In this document: positions 16,119-24,110 of the stretch, piece by piece
Numbering within the stretch: the stretch's first letter is position 1
Layout: each line of letters begins with the position of its first letter
Assembly: GCF_000422745.1 (NCBI RefSeq)
Contig: NZ_KE383914.1
Coordinates: 257,021-321,020 of the forward strand
DNA: 64,000 bases
Reading direction: 5' to 3'
Source of the DNA: Microbacterium gubbeenense DSM 15944
Lineage (GTDB): Bacteria; Actinomycetota; Actinomycetes; Actinomycetales; Microbacteriaceae
Notes under the pieces: model-generated
What the model saw: the letters and a program-made list of their open reading frames with translations, nothing else
What the model was told of the DNA's origin: nothing
Database searches by the model: none
Program-made: the position numbers and the translations under genes

Positions 16119-16150
16119 GAAGCCGGTCTCCCGATAGGGAGGCCGGCTTC
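16119..16150 (+). terminator. Hairpin terminator after vanY-like gene
   Basis: Fourteen-base arms (16119-16132, 16137-16150) with one mismatch and a GATA loop, 30 bp after the stop codon. Confidence 0.72.
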
Positions 16151-16181
16151 TGCGTTTCCGAGTCGCATCAACCGAATAAAG

Positions 16182-16229
16182 CATTAATTACTAATTAATG
16201 TTGACACCGGCGATGCGCGCGGGCACACT
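16182..16229 (+). promoter_or_regulatory. Operator and promoter of the sugar acid operon
   Basis: CATTAATTACTAATTAATG (16182-16200) is a perfect 9-bp dyad around one base, strikingly AT-rich for this genome. It directly abuts a consensus -35 TTGACA (16201-16206), followed after 17 bp by CACACT (16224-16229). The operon encodes a FadR-type GntR regulator, for which such AT-rich dyads are typical, so this is its likely operator. The first gene starts at 16264. Confidence 0.7.
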
Positions 16230-16263
16230 GGAAACGTTCATAGAAGCACGATGGCGAGGAAGC

Positions 16264-16460
16264 ATGCGCTCAAAGAAGTTGATAGCCGCCGGCCTGGCGA
16301 TGGTCGCACTGTTGGGCGTCTCCGGCTGCGCCGGCCAGCTCGGCGCGGACGGCCGCGTTGCGGTCGTCTACCTCAACGCGGAGGGCTATTACGCGGGCGT
16401 TGAGCGCGGGCTCGAGTCGACGTTCGACGATTCATCCCGCGACGCGCAGATCATCTCGAC
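16264..16460 (+). pseudogene. 5' remnant of a sugar-binding lipoprotein gene
   Basis: The first about 65 codons encode a lipoprotein signal peptide (KKLIAAGLAMVALLGVSGCAG, lipobox Cys) and the start of a type 1 periplasmic-binding fold (VAVVYLNAEGYYAGVERGLE). Such proteins deliver sugars to ABC transporters and run to about 330 residues. Here, after ISTN, the frame joins the interior of a DUF4380 gene out of frame and stops at 16539. It is therefore a truncated gene left by a deletion. The Shine-Dalgarno and the operon promoter are intact. Confidence 0.75.
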
Positions 16461-17402
16461 GAATGGGCGGGGCCGCCGGATCCCGTGCTCGACTCGGGCG
16501 CGTATGCATGGCGGCGCGTCGACCACGCGGTGGGCGTGACGATCGCCCTCATGAGCGGAGCGGATCCGCGCACGGGGCTGCGCATCACCCGCGAGCTGAC
16601 GCTGCGCGACGGCGAAGCGTCGTACGACCTGTCGCTTCGGGCCGAGAACACGGCGGACCGGCCCGTGAGCTGGTCGTTGTGGAACGTGACGCAGCGGCGT
16701 GCGGGAGATCCCGGCGACGGGGGAGTCTGGGTCGGCCTCGACCGCGGCGACCTCGAGCTCGTCGAGCTCGTGCCGGGAACCGGCGTTCCCACCGCGGAGC
16801 GGTCGGCCGACACCGCGTTCGTCCCGCACCAGGATGTGGTCGGCAAGCTCGGGTTCCCGACCGCGGCCGGTTGGCTCGCGCACGGTGCCCACGGATCGAC
16901 GACGTCGCAGGCGTTCCGCGTCGAGCGGGATCGAACCTACCCGGACGGCGGTTCGCGCGTCGAGGTCTGGATGGAGCATCCGCTCGACGCGCCGTTGGTG
17001 CACTTGGACGGGCTCCAGCCGACCTCGCGGATCGTGGAGATCGAGGTGCTGGGCCCGCGGGTCGAGCTCGCGCCGGGCGAGAGCATGGAGCTACGCATCA
17101 CCACCGGAATCGGCGAGGGCACCGAACCCGTGACCGCCGTCAGCGACGCCGGTCATTGGGGCTCTCCTGCGCCCGCCGGCAACGGCTCAGCGATCGGCTT
17201 CTTCCCGTACGTGACCGGATCCCTTCAGGTCGAGCGCACAGGCGAAGAGCTCACCCTCGTGAACGCCGGTTCACCGGTCGCCGTGAGCGTGCGAGCGGAT
17301 CTTCGCGGCGAGCCGTTGCGCGTATGTTCGGATGACGGAATGACGGCCTGGGCCGCGGGGATCCTCGCGATGCCCGACCACGACGAGGGAGCAGACCGAT
17401 GA
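16461..17402 (+). pseudogene. 3' remnant of a DUF4380-type gene
   Basis: The frame from 16461 reads EWAGPPDPVLDSGAYAW, then LTGLRITRELTL-like and RPVSWSLWNVTQ, which are conserved interior features of DUF4380 proteins, often encoded in sugar-use operons. About the first third of the gene is missing: there is no start region, and the frame opens directly from the lipoprotein remnant. Later in-frame Met or Val codons could allow translation of a fragment, but the fold would be incomplete. Its stop overlaps the SDR start, so translation through the remnants may still help coupling. Confidence 0.72.
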
Positions 17403-18130
17403 CCCCGACGGTCCTCATCACCGGCGCGACGCGCGGAATCGGCGCGGCGACCGCCGCGCGCATGGCCGCGGACGGCTGGAACGTCGCGCTGTTCGACATC
17501 GACGAGGGCGTGCGGGAGACTGCTGTCGCGCTCGCCGGATCCTGCCGCGGCTACGTCGGCGACGTCTCGGATGAGGCGGACTGGGCGCGTGTCGTGGCGG
17601 AGGTTCACAAGGACCTCGGCCCAGTCGACGCGCTGGTCTCCAATGCGCTGGTGACGGATCCCACGCCGATCGATCGGATGGAGCTGTCGTCCTGGCAGCG
17701 CCAGATCGACGTGAACCTGACCGGATCCTTCCACGCGATGCGCGCCTGCCTGCCCGACCTCGTGCGCGAGCGCGACGGCCGTGTCGTGATCGTCTCGTCG
17801 GTGCACGCCGCGTTCGGGCTGCCCAACGTGCCGGGATACGCGGCGACGAAGGCGGGGCTCACCGGCCTCACCCGTCAGCTCGCCGTGCAGTACGGCGGAC
17901 AGGTGCGCGTGAACTGCGTCGTGCCCGGTCCGATCCGTACGGCGCAGTGGGACCGACTGAGCGATGACGAGATCGCGAAGAGCGCGGGCGAGACCGTGAT
18001 GGGGCGCCTCGGCAACCCGGGCGAGGTGGCGGGCGCCATAGCCTTTCTCCTGGGGGAGGACGCCTCCTTCATCACCGGAACCACGCTGACCGTCGACGGT
18101 GGCTGGAGCATTACGAAGAACTCGTCATGA
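17399..18130 (+). CDS. SDR-family oxidoreductase
   Basis: A 243-aa NAD(P)-dependent short-chain dehydrogenase with GATRGIG cofactor loop, NLTGSF, catalytic Ser in IVSSVHAAFG and YAATK. By context it may oxidise a sugar or sugar lactone precursor feeding the galactonate pathway, but the substrate is inferred only. The ATG overlaps the stop of the DUF4380 remnant by four bases (ATGA). Confidence 0.88.
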   Translation: MTPTVLITGATRGIGAATAARMAADGWNVALFDIDEGVRETAVALAGSCRGYVGDVSDEADWARVVAEVHKDLGPVDALVSNALVTDPTPIDRMELSSWQRQIDVNLTGSFHAMRACLPDLVRERDGRVVIVSSVHAAFGLPNVPGYAATKAGLTGLTRQLAVQYGGQVRVNCVVPGPIRTAQWDRLSDDEIAKSAGETVMGRLGNPGEVAGAIAFLLGEDASFITGTTLTVDGGWSITKNSS

Positions 18131-18155
18131 ACTCAGGGCGAGGAAAGGACACACT

Positions 18156-18866
18156 GTGAGCAGGTACATCGGGCGAGGGGTCCACGGGACCACCGTCGAA
18201 GTGTTGGGTGCGCAGATCGTCGACGGCACCCTGGCTCCCGGAGATGTGCTCGACCTCTCGGTGATCGGGCGCGCGCTCGACGTGTCGCTGACCGCGCTGC
18301 GCGAAGCGATCAAGGTGCTGATGGCGAAGGGCCTCCTCGATGCGCGACAGAAGAAGGGGACGTTCGTGCGACCGCGCGAGGAGTGGAACGTCCTCGACAG
18401 CGACGTGATCCGCTGGCGCCATCAATCGGGCGACGCCGTGGGGGTGCAGCGCGACCTCGCTGAGGTGCGGCGGGCGATCGAGCCCGCGGCCGCGGGCCTT
18501 GCGGCCGAGCGCCGCACCGACGAGGATCTCGTCGAGCTCGAGCAGGCGCTCGAGGAGATGCGGGGCGCACGCGGCGGATCCGCCCACGATTCCGCGGGCG
18601 CCGACCTGCGGTTCCATCAGGCGCTGCTCGGCGCGACGCACAACGAGCTGTTCGCTCAGATGAGCATCTTCGTCGAGCCGGCGCTGCTCATCCGCGACGA
18701 GCTCGTGCACGGGCACGAGGTGACGGATCCGGTGCCGAGCCATGGGCGGGTGGTCGAGGCCATCATCGCGCAGGACGCCGACGCCGCGGCCGACGCGGCT
18801 CGAGCGCTGCTCGATGACAGCGTCGCCGATGTCGAGAAGGTACTGACCGAGGAGCATGACGCGTGA
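18156..18866 (+). CDS. GntR-family regulator, FadR/DgoR type
   Basis: A 236-aa repressor with an N-terminal GntR winged helix (VEVLGAQIVDGTLAPGDVL, then VSLTALREAIKVLMAKGLL) and a C-terminal FCD ligand-binding domain with the metal-binding Asp and His positions (DLRFHQALLGATHN, PSHGRVVEAI). The linker EEWNVLDSDVIRWRH closely resembles E. coli DgoR, the galactonate repressor. The GTG at 18156 has GAGGAAAGGA upstream. It most likely senses galactonate or a pathway intermediate and binds the dyad at 16182-16200. Confidence 0.88.
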   Translation: MSRYIGRGVHGTTVEVLGAQIVDGTLAPGDVLDLSVIGRALDVSLTALREAIKVLMAKGLLDARQKKGTFVRPREEWNVLDSDVIRWRHQSGDAVGVQRDLAEVRRAIEPAAAGLAAERRTDEDLVELEQALEEMRGARGGSAHDSAGADLRFHQALLGATHNELFAQMSIFVEPALLIRDELVHGHEVTDPVPSHGRVVEAIIAQDADAAADAARALLDDSVADVEKVLTEEHDA

Positions 18867-20011
18867 AGATCACACGTATTGAGACGTTCGCCGTGCCGCC
18901 CCGATGGGTGTTCTGCCGGATCGAGACCGACGAGGGCATCGTCGGGTGGGGCGAGCCCGTCGTCGAGGGTCGCGCGGAGACGGTTCGTGCCGCGGTCGCG
19001 GAGCTCAGCGAGCTGCTGATCGGCCGTGATCCGCGCCGGATCGAACAGCACTGGCAGGTGCTGACGAAGGGCGGCTTCTACCGGGGCGGCCCAGTGCTGT
19101 CGAGCGCCGTCGCCGGTCTGGATCAGGCGCTCTGGGACGTCCTCGGCAAGTCGCTCGGCGTGCCCGTGCATCAGCTCCTCGGCGGCCACGTGCGCGACCG
19201 GGTGCGGGTCTACGGATGGATCGGCGGCGACGAACCGAGCGCCGTCGCCGACGCGGCCGAGCAGCAGGTCGCGGCGGGCCTGACCGCGATCAAGATGAAC
19301 GCGACGGGGCGGTGGGATCGCCTCGCCGCGCCCGCGGGGATCGCGGAGGTCGTACAGCGCGTATCCGACGTCCGCGAGGCGGTGGGTGATTCGGTCGATA
19401 TCGGCATCGACTTCCATGGCCGGGTCGGCGTCGCCGACGCGCGCCGGCTGATCGGGGCGGTCGCGCCGATGCGCCCGCTGTTCATCGAGGAGCCGGTGCT
19501 GCCGGAACTGGCCATGCACCTGCCCGACATCGTGTCGACCTCGGACGTTCCGATTGCGACGGGGGAGCGACTGTATAGTCGCGCCGAGTTCCTCGCGCCG
19601 CTGCAGGCGGGCGTGGCCGTCGTCCAGCCCGACCTCTCGCACGCGGGTGGTATTTCCGAGGTGCGCCGGATCGCGGCGCTCGCGGAGACCTATGGCGCCC
19701 TCCTCGCACCGCACTGCCCGCTGGGCCCGATCGCGCTGGCATCGAGCCTGCAGGTGGCGTTCGCGACGCCGAACTTCCTGCTGCAGGAGCAGTCGATCGG
19801 TATCCATTACAACAAGGGAAGCGCGGAACTGCTCGACTACGTGCTCGATCGCGCACCGCTGGCGTTCGTTGGCGGCCACATCGAGCGCTGGGACGCGCCG
19901 GGCGTCGGAATCGACGTCGACGAGGCTGCAGTGCGGCGCGCGGACAGCAACGACGAACCTTGGCGCGGCCCCGTCTGGCAGCACTCGGATGGTTCGTTCG
20001 CCGAGTGGTGA
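18863..20011 (+). CDS. dgoD: D-galactonate dehydratase
   Basis: A 382-aa enolase-superfamily enzyme (mandelate racemase subgroup) that dehydrates D-galactonate to 2-keto-3-deoxy-galactonate. It matches DgoD along its length: PPRWVFCRIETDEGIVGWGEPVVEG, GFYRGGPVLSSAVAGLDQALWD, IDFHGR (metal Asp and a catalytic His), FIEEPV and ATGERLYSR (metal Glu residues), QPDLSHAGGI, and APHCPLGPIALA (catalytic His). The GTG start overlaps the regulator stop. Stereochemistry cannot be fully fixed without an alignment, but the resemblance to E. coli DgoD is strong. Confidence 0.9.
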   Translation: MKITRIETFAVPPRWVFCRIETDEGIVGWGEPVVEGRAETVRAAVAELSELLIGRDPRRIEQHWQVLTKGGFYRGGPVLSSAVAGLDQALWDVLGKSLGVPVHQLLGGHVRDRVRVYGWIGGDEPSAVADAAEQQVAAGLTAIKMNATGRWDRLAAPAGIAEVVQRVSDVREAVGDSVDIGIDFHGRVGVADARRLIGAVAPMRPLFIEEPVLPELAMHLPDIVSTSDVPIATGERLYSRAEFLAPLQAGVAVVQPDLSHAGGISEVRRIAALAETYGALLAPHCPLGPIALASSLQVAFATPNFLLQEQSIGIHYNKGSAELLDYVLDRAPLAFVGGHIERWDAPGVGIDVDEAAVRRADSNDEPWRGPVWQHSDGSFAEW

Positions 20012-20036
20012 CGAGCCGCGACGAAAGGACTGAAGT

Positions 20037-20657
20037 ATGTCACTCATCGAAGATCTTGCAGCCGATCGCTTGCTCGCGATCATCCGCGGAAAGGACGTGG
20101 AGGCGTCGATCGCGACCGCGATCGCACTCGTCGACGAAGGCGTGCGCTCGATGGAGATCTCGCTCAGCAGTGCGGATGCTCTGACCGTCCTCTCGGAGGT
20201 GTCCTCGGCGCTCGGCGACCGTGTGCGTCTCGGGGCGGGCACCGTTCTCACTCCCGCCGATGTGGATGCCGCCCTCGACAACGGCGCGACCTATATCGTG
20301 ACCCCCGCCATCGCGCCGTCGATCTCGACGGCCGTGGATCGCGGCGTGCCCGTGCTGTGCGGTGCGCTTACTCCGACCGAGGTGCTTACGGCACTCGATG
20401 CCGGGGCGGATGCCGTGAAGCTGTTTCCCGTCTCGTCGATGGGGCCGCGCTACGTGAAGGATCTGCGCGCGCCATTCCCGAGCACACCGTTCGTCCCCGT
20501 GGGCGGAGTGGGCGTCGACGAAGCCGAGGGCTTCCTGGCCGACGGAGCGGTCGCGGTCGGCGTCGCGAGCCCGCTGCTCGGCGACGCGGCCAACGGCGGA
20601 GATCTCGACGCGCTGCGCGAGCGCGCTCGCCGCTTCCTGAACGCAGTTTGCCGGTGA
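20037..20657 (+). CDS. dgoA: KDPG/KDPGal aldolase
   Basis: A 206-aa class I aldolase that splits 2-keto-3-deoxy-6-phosphogalactonate (or the gluconate form) into pyruvate and glyceraldehyde 3-phosphate. It shows the Glu in RSMEISLSS, RLGAGTVLT, the Schiff-base Lys in DAVKLFPVS, and VPVGGVGVDEA for phosphate binding. GAAAGGA precedes the ATG. It lies between dgoD and the kinase, consistent with a complete galactonate route. Confidence 0.9.
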   Translation: MSLIEDLAADRLLAIIRGKDVEASIATAIALVDEGVRSMEISLSSADALTVLSEVSSALGDRVRLGAGTVLTPADVDAALDNGATYIVTPAIAPSISTAVDRGVPVLCGALTPTEVLTALDAGADAVKLFPVSSMGPRYVKDLRAPFPSTPFVPVGGVGVDEAEGFLADGAVAVGVASPLLGDAANGGDLDALRERARRFLNAVCR

Positions 20658-21580
20658 GCGTCGACGTCGTCACTGCCGGCGAGTCGATGCTTGCGCTGCG
20701 CGGGGAGGGGCCGCTCCGACTGGGTGGCGGCCTCGCGGTCTCGATCGCAGGTGCGGAGAGCAACGTCGCGATCGGGATGTCGCGACTCGGTCACCGTGTC
20801 GCGTGGGCCGGACGCGTCGGACAGGACGAATCGGGATCCCTCGTGATGCGCACGCTCGCGGCGGAAGGCGTGGAATGCGGCGGGGTCGTCCGCGACGGCG
20901 ACCGCGCGACGGGCATGCTGATCTTCGAGAAGCGCCTGCCCGATGTCACGCGGGTCGAGTACCACAGGCGCGATTCCGCAGGGTCGCGCTGGTGTGCAGC
21001 CGACGCTGAGCGGGCACTGTCGCTGAACCCGCGCCTCGTGCACGTCACGGGGATCACTCCGGCGCTTTCGCAGGAGGCGCGTGAAGCCACCCACGCGCTG
21101 GTCGATGGGGCGAAGCGACAGGGTGCGACCGTCAGCGTCGACATCAACTTCCGATCGCGTCTGTGGAGTGCGGAAACGGCTGCTCCGCACCTCAGGCGCT
21201 TGGTCAGTGGCGCCGACATCGTCATTGCGTCGCCCGACGAGCTCGATCTCGTCGGCGGCGATCCCGCCGCGCTGATCCGCGCAGGAGCTCGCGAGGTCGT
21301 CGTCAAGAACGGGGTTGCCGGAGCGACTGCTCACGAGGCTGACCGCACTGTGACCGTGCCGGCGAGACGTGTAACGGTCGTCGATTCGATCGGCGCCGGG
21401 GACGCTTTCTCCGCCGGATATCTTTCTGGTTGGCTCGACGAGCTCTCTCTCGAAGAGCGGATGGAGCGCGCGCACACTCTCGGCGCATTCGCCGTCGCGA
21501 GCCACGGCGATTGGGAAGGTCTGCCGCGACGTGATGAGCTCGATTTGATCGACCTCGCAAGCGGCGACGCCGTGCGCTGA
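20654..21580 (+). CDS. 2-keto-3-deoxy sugar acid kinase (PfkB family)
   Basis: A 308-aa ribokinase-fold sugar kinase, probably phosphorylating 2-keto-3-deoxygalactonate (DgoK role) or the gluconate form (KdgK). It shows GAESNVAIGMSRLG, DINFRSRLW, and the anion-hole/catalytic motif DSIGAGDAFSAGY near the C-terminus. The PfkB fold matches KdgK rather than E. coli DgoK. The GTG start overlaps the aldolase stop by four bases (GTGA). Confidence 0.88.
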   Translation: MSVDVVTAGESMLALRGEGPLRLGGGLAVSIAGAESNVAIGMSRLGHRVAWAGRVGQDESGSLVMRTLAAEGVECGGVVRDGDRATGMLIFEKRLPDVTRVEYHRRDSAGSRWCAADAERALSLNPRLVHVTGITPALSQEAREATHALVDGAKRQGATVSVDINFRSRLWSAETAAPHLRRLVSGADIVIASPDELDLVGGDPAALIRAGAREVVVKNGVAGATAHEADRTVTVPARRVTVVDSIGAGDAFSAGYLSGWLDELSLEERMERAHTLGAFAVASHGDWEGLPRRDELDLIDLASGDAVR

Positions 21581-21707
21581 GCCCCGTCGTATGCCCGCGT
21601 GCGGCGCGGGAAGGCCGATCAGCGCCGACTGAGAGCCGTATCAGAAATTTGGGTGCAGTGAGTAACAATCAGTGATCAATTCGTGCCGAGCGTTTAGCCT
21701 AGGTTCC

Positions 21708-21743
21708 GAGGGGACCGTATACGTGGAGCGTTACGGTCCCCTC
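21708..21743. terminator. Hairpin between the kinase and recQ
   Basis: Perfect 12-bp stem (21708-21719 with 21732-21743) and 12-nt loop, followed by ATCTTTT. It is a good intrinsic terminator, but it lies 127 bp after the kinase stop, behind an AT-richer segment that could also hold a short transcript of its own. Confidence 0.65.
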
Positions 21744-21809
21744 ATCTTTTCTGAGCTAGTCATCTACAGGCCTGAAACCGATGTCGCGGGTGGCTCCTAG
21801 GCTGGACGT

Positions 21810-23777
21810 ATGACGCAGTCGCAGTATGAGCCCGACGACGCGTGGTTCCCTCCCGAGGAGCCGCCCGCCGACATGTACGACGAGTACGAGGGCGGCGCGA
21901 TCAGCTGGGCGGATCCGTTCGCCGTTGCGGCTTCCACATCTCCCGTGGATCGCTCGGCGCGGGCGCCGCAGCACGCGGGCGGCCTCGAGACGCTCCAGAC
22001 GGTCTACGGGTTCGACTCGTTCCGCGGCGATCAGGCGGATGTCGTCGAGCACGTGATCTCGGGCGGCGATGCGATCGTGCTGATGCCGACGGGCGGCGGC
22101 AAGAGCGTCTGTTATCAGATTCCCGCGCTCGTGCGCGAGGGCACGGGGCTCGTCGTCTCGCCCCTGATTGCGCTCATGCACGATCAGGTGGATGCAATGC
22201 GGGCCAACGGCGTCGCGGCCGCGTACCTGAACTCGACGCAGCAGCCGGCCGAGCGTGCCGAGGTCGAGCGCGCGTACCTCGCCGGCGAACTCGACCTCAT
22301 CTACGTCGCTCCCGAGCGGCTGTCGAACTCGCAGACGCGCGCTCTGCTCGCAAAAGGAACCCTGAGCGTCATCGCGATCGACGAGGCGCACTGCGTGAGC
22401 CAGTGGGGTCACGATTTCCGGCCCGATTACCTCGCTCTCGGCGATCTCGGTGAGGCGTTCCCCGGCGTGCCGCGGGTCGCGCTCACAGCGACCGCGACGC
22501 GCGAGACGCACGAGGAGATCACCGAGCGGCTGCACCTCGACACCGCGCGGCACTTCGTCGCGAGCTTCGACCGGCCGAACATCCAGTACCGCATCGAGGC
22601 GAAGAACGACGCGCGCAAGCAGCTTTTGCAGTTCATCCGGTCGCTGCCCGACCGATCCGCCGGCATCGTCTACGCGCTCAGCCGCAAGTCGGTTGAACAG
22701 ACGGCGACGTTCCTGGCGGGGCAGGGGATCGACGCGGTTCCCTACCACGCAGGTCTTCCCGCCGAGACGCGGATGGCCCATCAGTCACGGTTCCTGCGCG
22801 AGGACGGCGTGGTCGTCGTTGCGACCATCGCGTTCGGCATGGGCATCGATAAGCCCGATGTGCGCTTCGTCGCGCACGTCGACCTGCCGAAATCCGTCGA
22901 GGGCTATTACCAGGAGACAGGCCGCGCGGGCCGCGATGGCGAACCCAGCATCGCGTGGATGGCTTACGGCCTCGGCGACGTCGTGCAGCAACGGCGCATG
23001 ATCCAGCAGGGCGGCGGCGACCGCACGCTGCAGATGCGGCAGAACCAGCACCTCGACGCAATGCTCGCGCTGTGTGAGACGGTGTCGTGCCGGCGACAGA
23101 ATCTGCTGGGCTACTTCGGTCAGCAGTCCGAGCCGTGCGGTAACTGCGACACGTGCCTCGAGCCGCCGAAGACGTGGGACGGGCTCGTCGCCGCGCAGAA
23201 ACTGATGTCGACGATCGTGCGCCTCGAGCGTGAGCGCGGTCAATCGTTCGGCGCCGGCCACCTCATCGACATCCTGCGCGGCAAGGAGAACGAGCGTGTC
23301 CGTCGCTTCGGTCATGACAAGCTCGCGACGTACGGCATTGGCGAGGATTTGTCGGATCAGGACTGGCGCAGCGTGATCCGTCAGTTGCTCGCCTCCGGTC
23401 TGCTCGCACCGCAGGGCGAGTACAACACCCTTGGGGTGACCCCGGCCTCGGCGGGCGTGCTGCGCGGCGAGACGCCCGTGCTGCTGCGGCAGGACGTCAT
23501 CGGGCGGAAGGTGCGGTCGTCCGTGCGCAAGACGTCGGCGGCCGACACTTTGGACGAGGGCGATCGGGATCTCTTCGAGAGGCTGCGTGCATGGCGTGCG
23601 GGACAGGCGCGAGAGCAGGGGGTCCCGGCGTACATCGTGTTCGGTGACGCGACACTGCGCGCGCTCGCCGAACATCGGCCCGCCACGCTCGACGCGCTCG
23701 ACAGCATCAGCGGCATCGGCCAGAAGAAGCGCGATGCGTACGGCGACCAGGTGCTCGAGGTCGTCGCGGCCGGCTGA
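21810..23777 (+). CDS. recQ: ATP-dependent DNA helicase RecQ
   Basis: A 655-aa 3'-5' SF2 DNA helicase for recombination and repair. It has FRGDQADVVEHVISGGD, Walker A PTGGGKS near residue 95, DEAH in IDEAHCVSQWGHDF near 191, QETGRAGRDG (motif VI), a zinc-binding group with CGNCDTC near 443, an RQC winged helix, and an HRDC domain near the end. The N-terminal about 60 residues are acidic and extra. TAGGCT ends 6 nt before the ATG, so the message is probably leaderless. Confidence 0.95.
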   Translation: MTQSQYEPDDAWFPPEEPPADMYDEYEGGAISWADPFAVAASTSPVDRSARAPQHAGGLETLQTVYGFDSFRGDQADVVEHVISGGDAIVLMPTGGGKSVCYQIPALVREGTGLVVSPLIALMHDQVDAMRANGVAAAYLNSTQQPAERAEVERAYLAGELDLIYVAPERLSNSQTRALLAKGTLSVIAIDEAHCVSQWGHDFRPDYLALGDLGEAFPGVPRVALTATATRETHEEITERLHLDTARHFVASFDRPNIQYRIEAKNDARKQLLQFIRSLPDRSAGIVYALSRKSVEQTATFLAGQGIDAVPYHAGLPAETRMAHQSRFLREDGVVVVATIAFGMGIDKPDVRFVAHVDLPKSVEGYYQETGRAGRDGEPSIAWMAYGLGDVVQQRRMIQQGGGDRTLQMRQNQHLDAMLALCETVSCRRQNLLGYFGQQSEPCGNCDTCLEPPKTWDGLVAAQKLMSTIVRLERERGQSFGAGHLIDILRGKENERVRRFGHDKLATYGIGEDLSDQDWRSVIRQLLASGLLAPQGEYNTLGVTPASAGVLRGETPVLLRQDVIGRKVRSSVRKTSAADTLDEGDRDLFERLRAWRAGQAREQGVPAYIVFGDATLRALAEHRPATLDALDSISGIGQKKRDAYGDQVLEVVAAG

Positions 23778-24110
23778 ACCGGGCCCGAGCGTCGAACCGC
23801 GCGACTACCCGGACACTGCCCGCGCTGTGTGCTGGGCGCAGATTACTGCAGAGCCGTCATATTACACAAGCTTTTTCTTCGGCATCTGTCACGATTGTGC
23901 AATCTCGTCGTCCTGCCCCGCGATCGCTTGTGTCTGTTCGCTACTCGCGGATGGAGAATTTCACCGGCCAGCCCTGGACAACTACCCGGGAAGAGGCCAG
24001 GATATTGTTTAGCTGGTGCTCCCTGTGGGCAGCTCCACGTTTACAGGCGCCCTCAGCTGCAGCGGACGTTCGTCCCTGTAGTCCACCTGTACGTATCTGA
24101 GGGGATACAC
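23778..24110. other. Intergenic region before the surface protein gene
   Basis: A 333-bp stretch with lower GC than its neighbours. It ends with GAGGGG 6-7 nt before the ATG at 24111. No coding frame is convincing and no clear hairpin or promoter could be assigned; it presumably carries the promoter of the surface protein. Confidence 0.45.

Noticed and set aside
16485..17402. An intact gene starting at the internal GTG at 16485
   Set aside because: DUF4380-like sequence begins upstream of this codon (EWAGPPDP), and the family's N-terminal third is missing, so it is a remnant.
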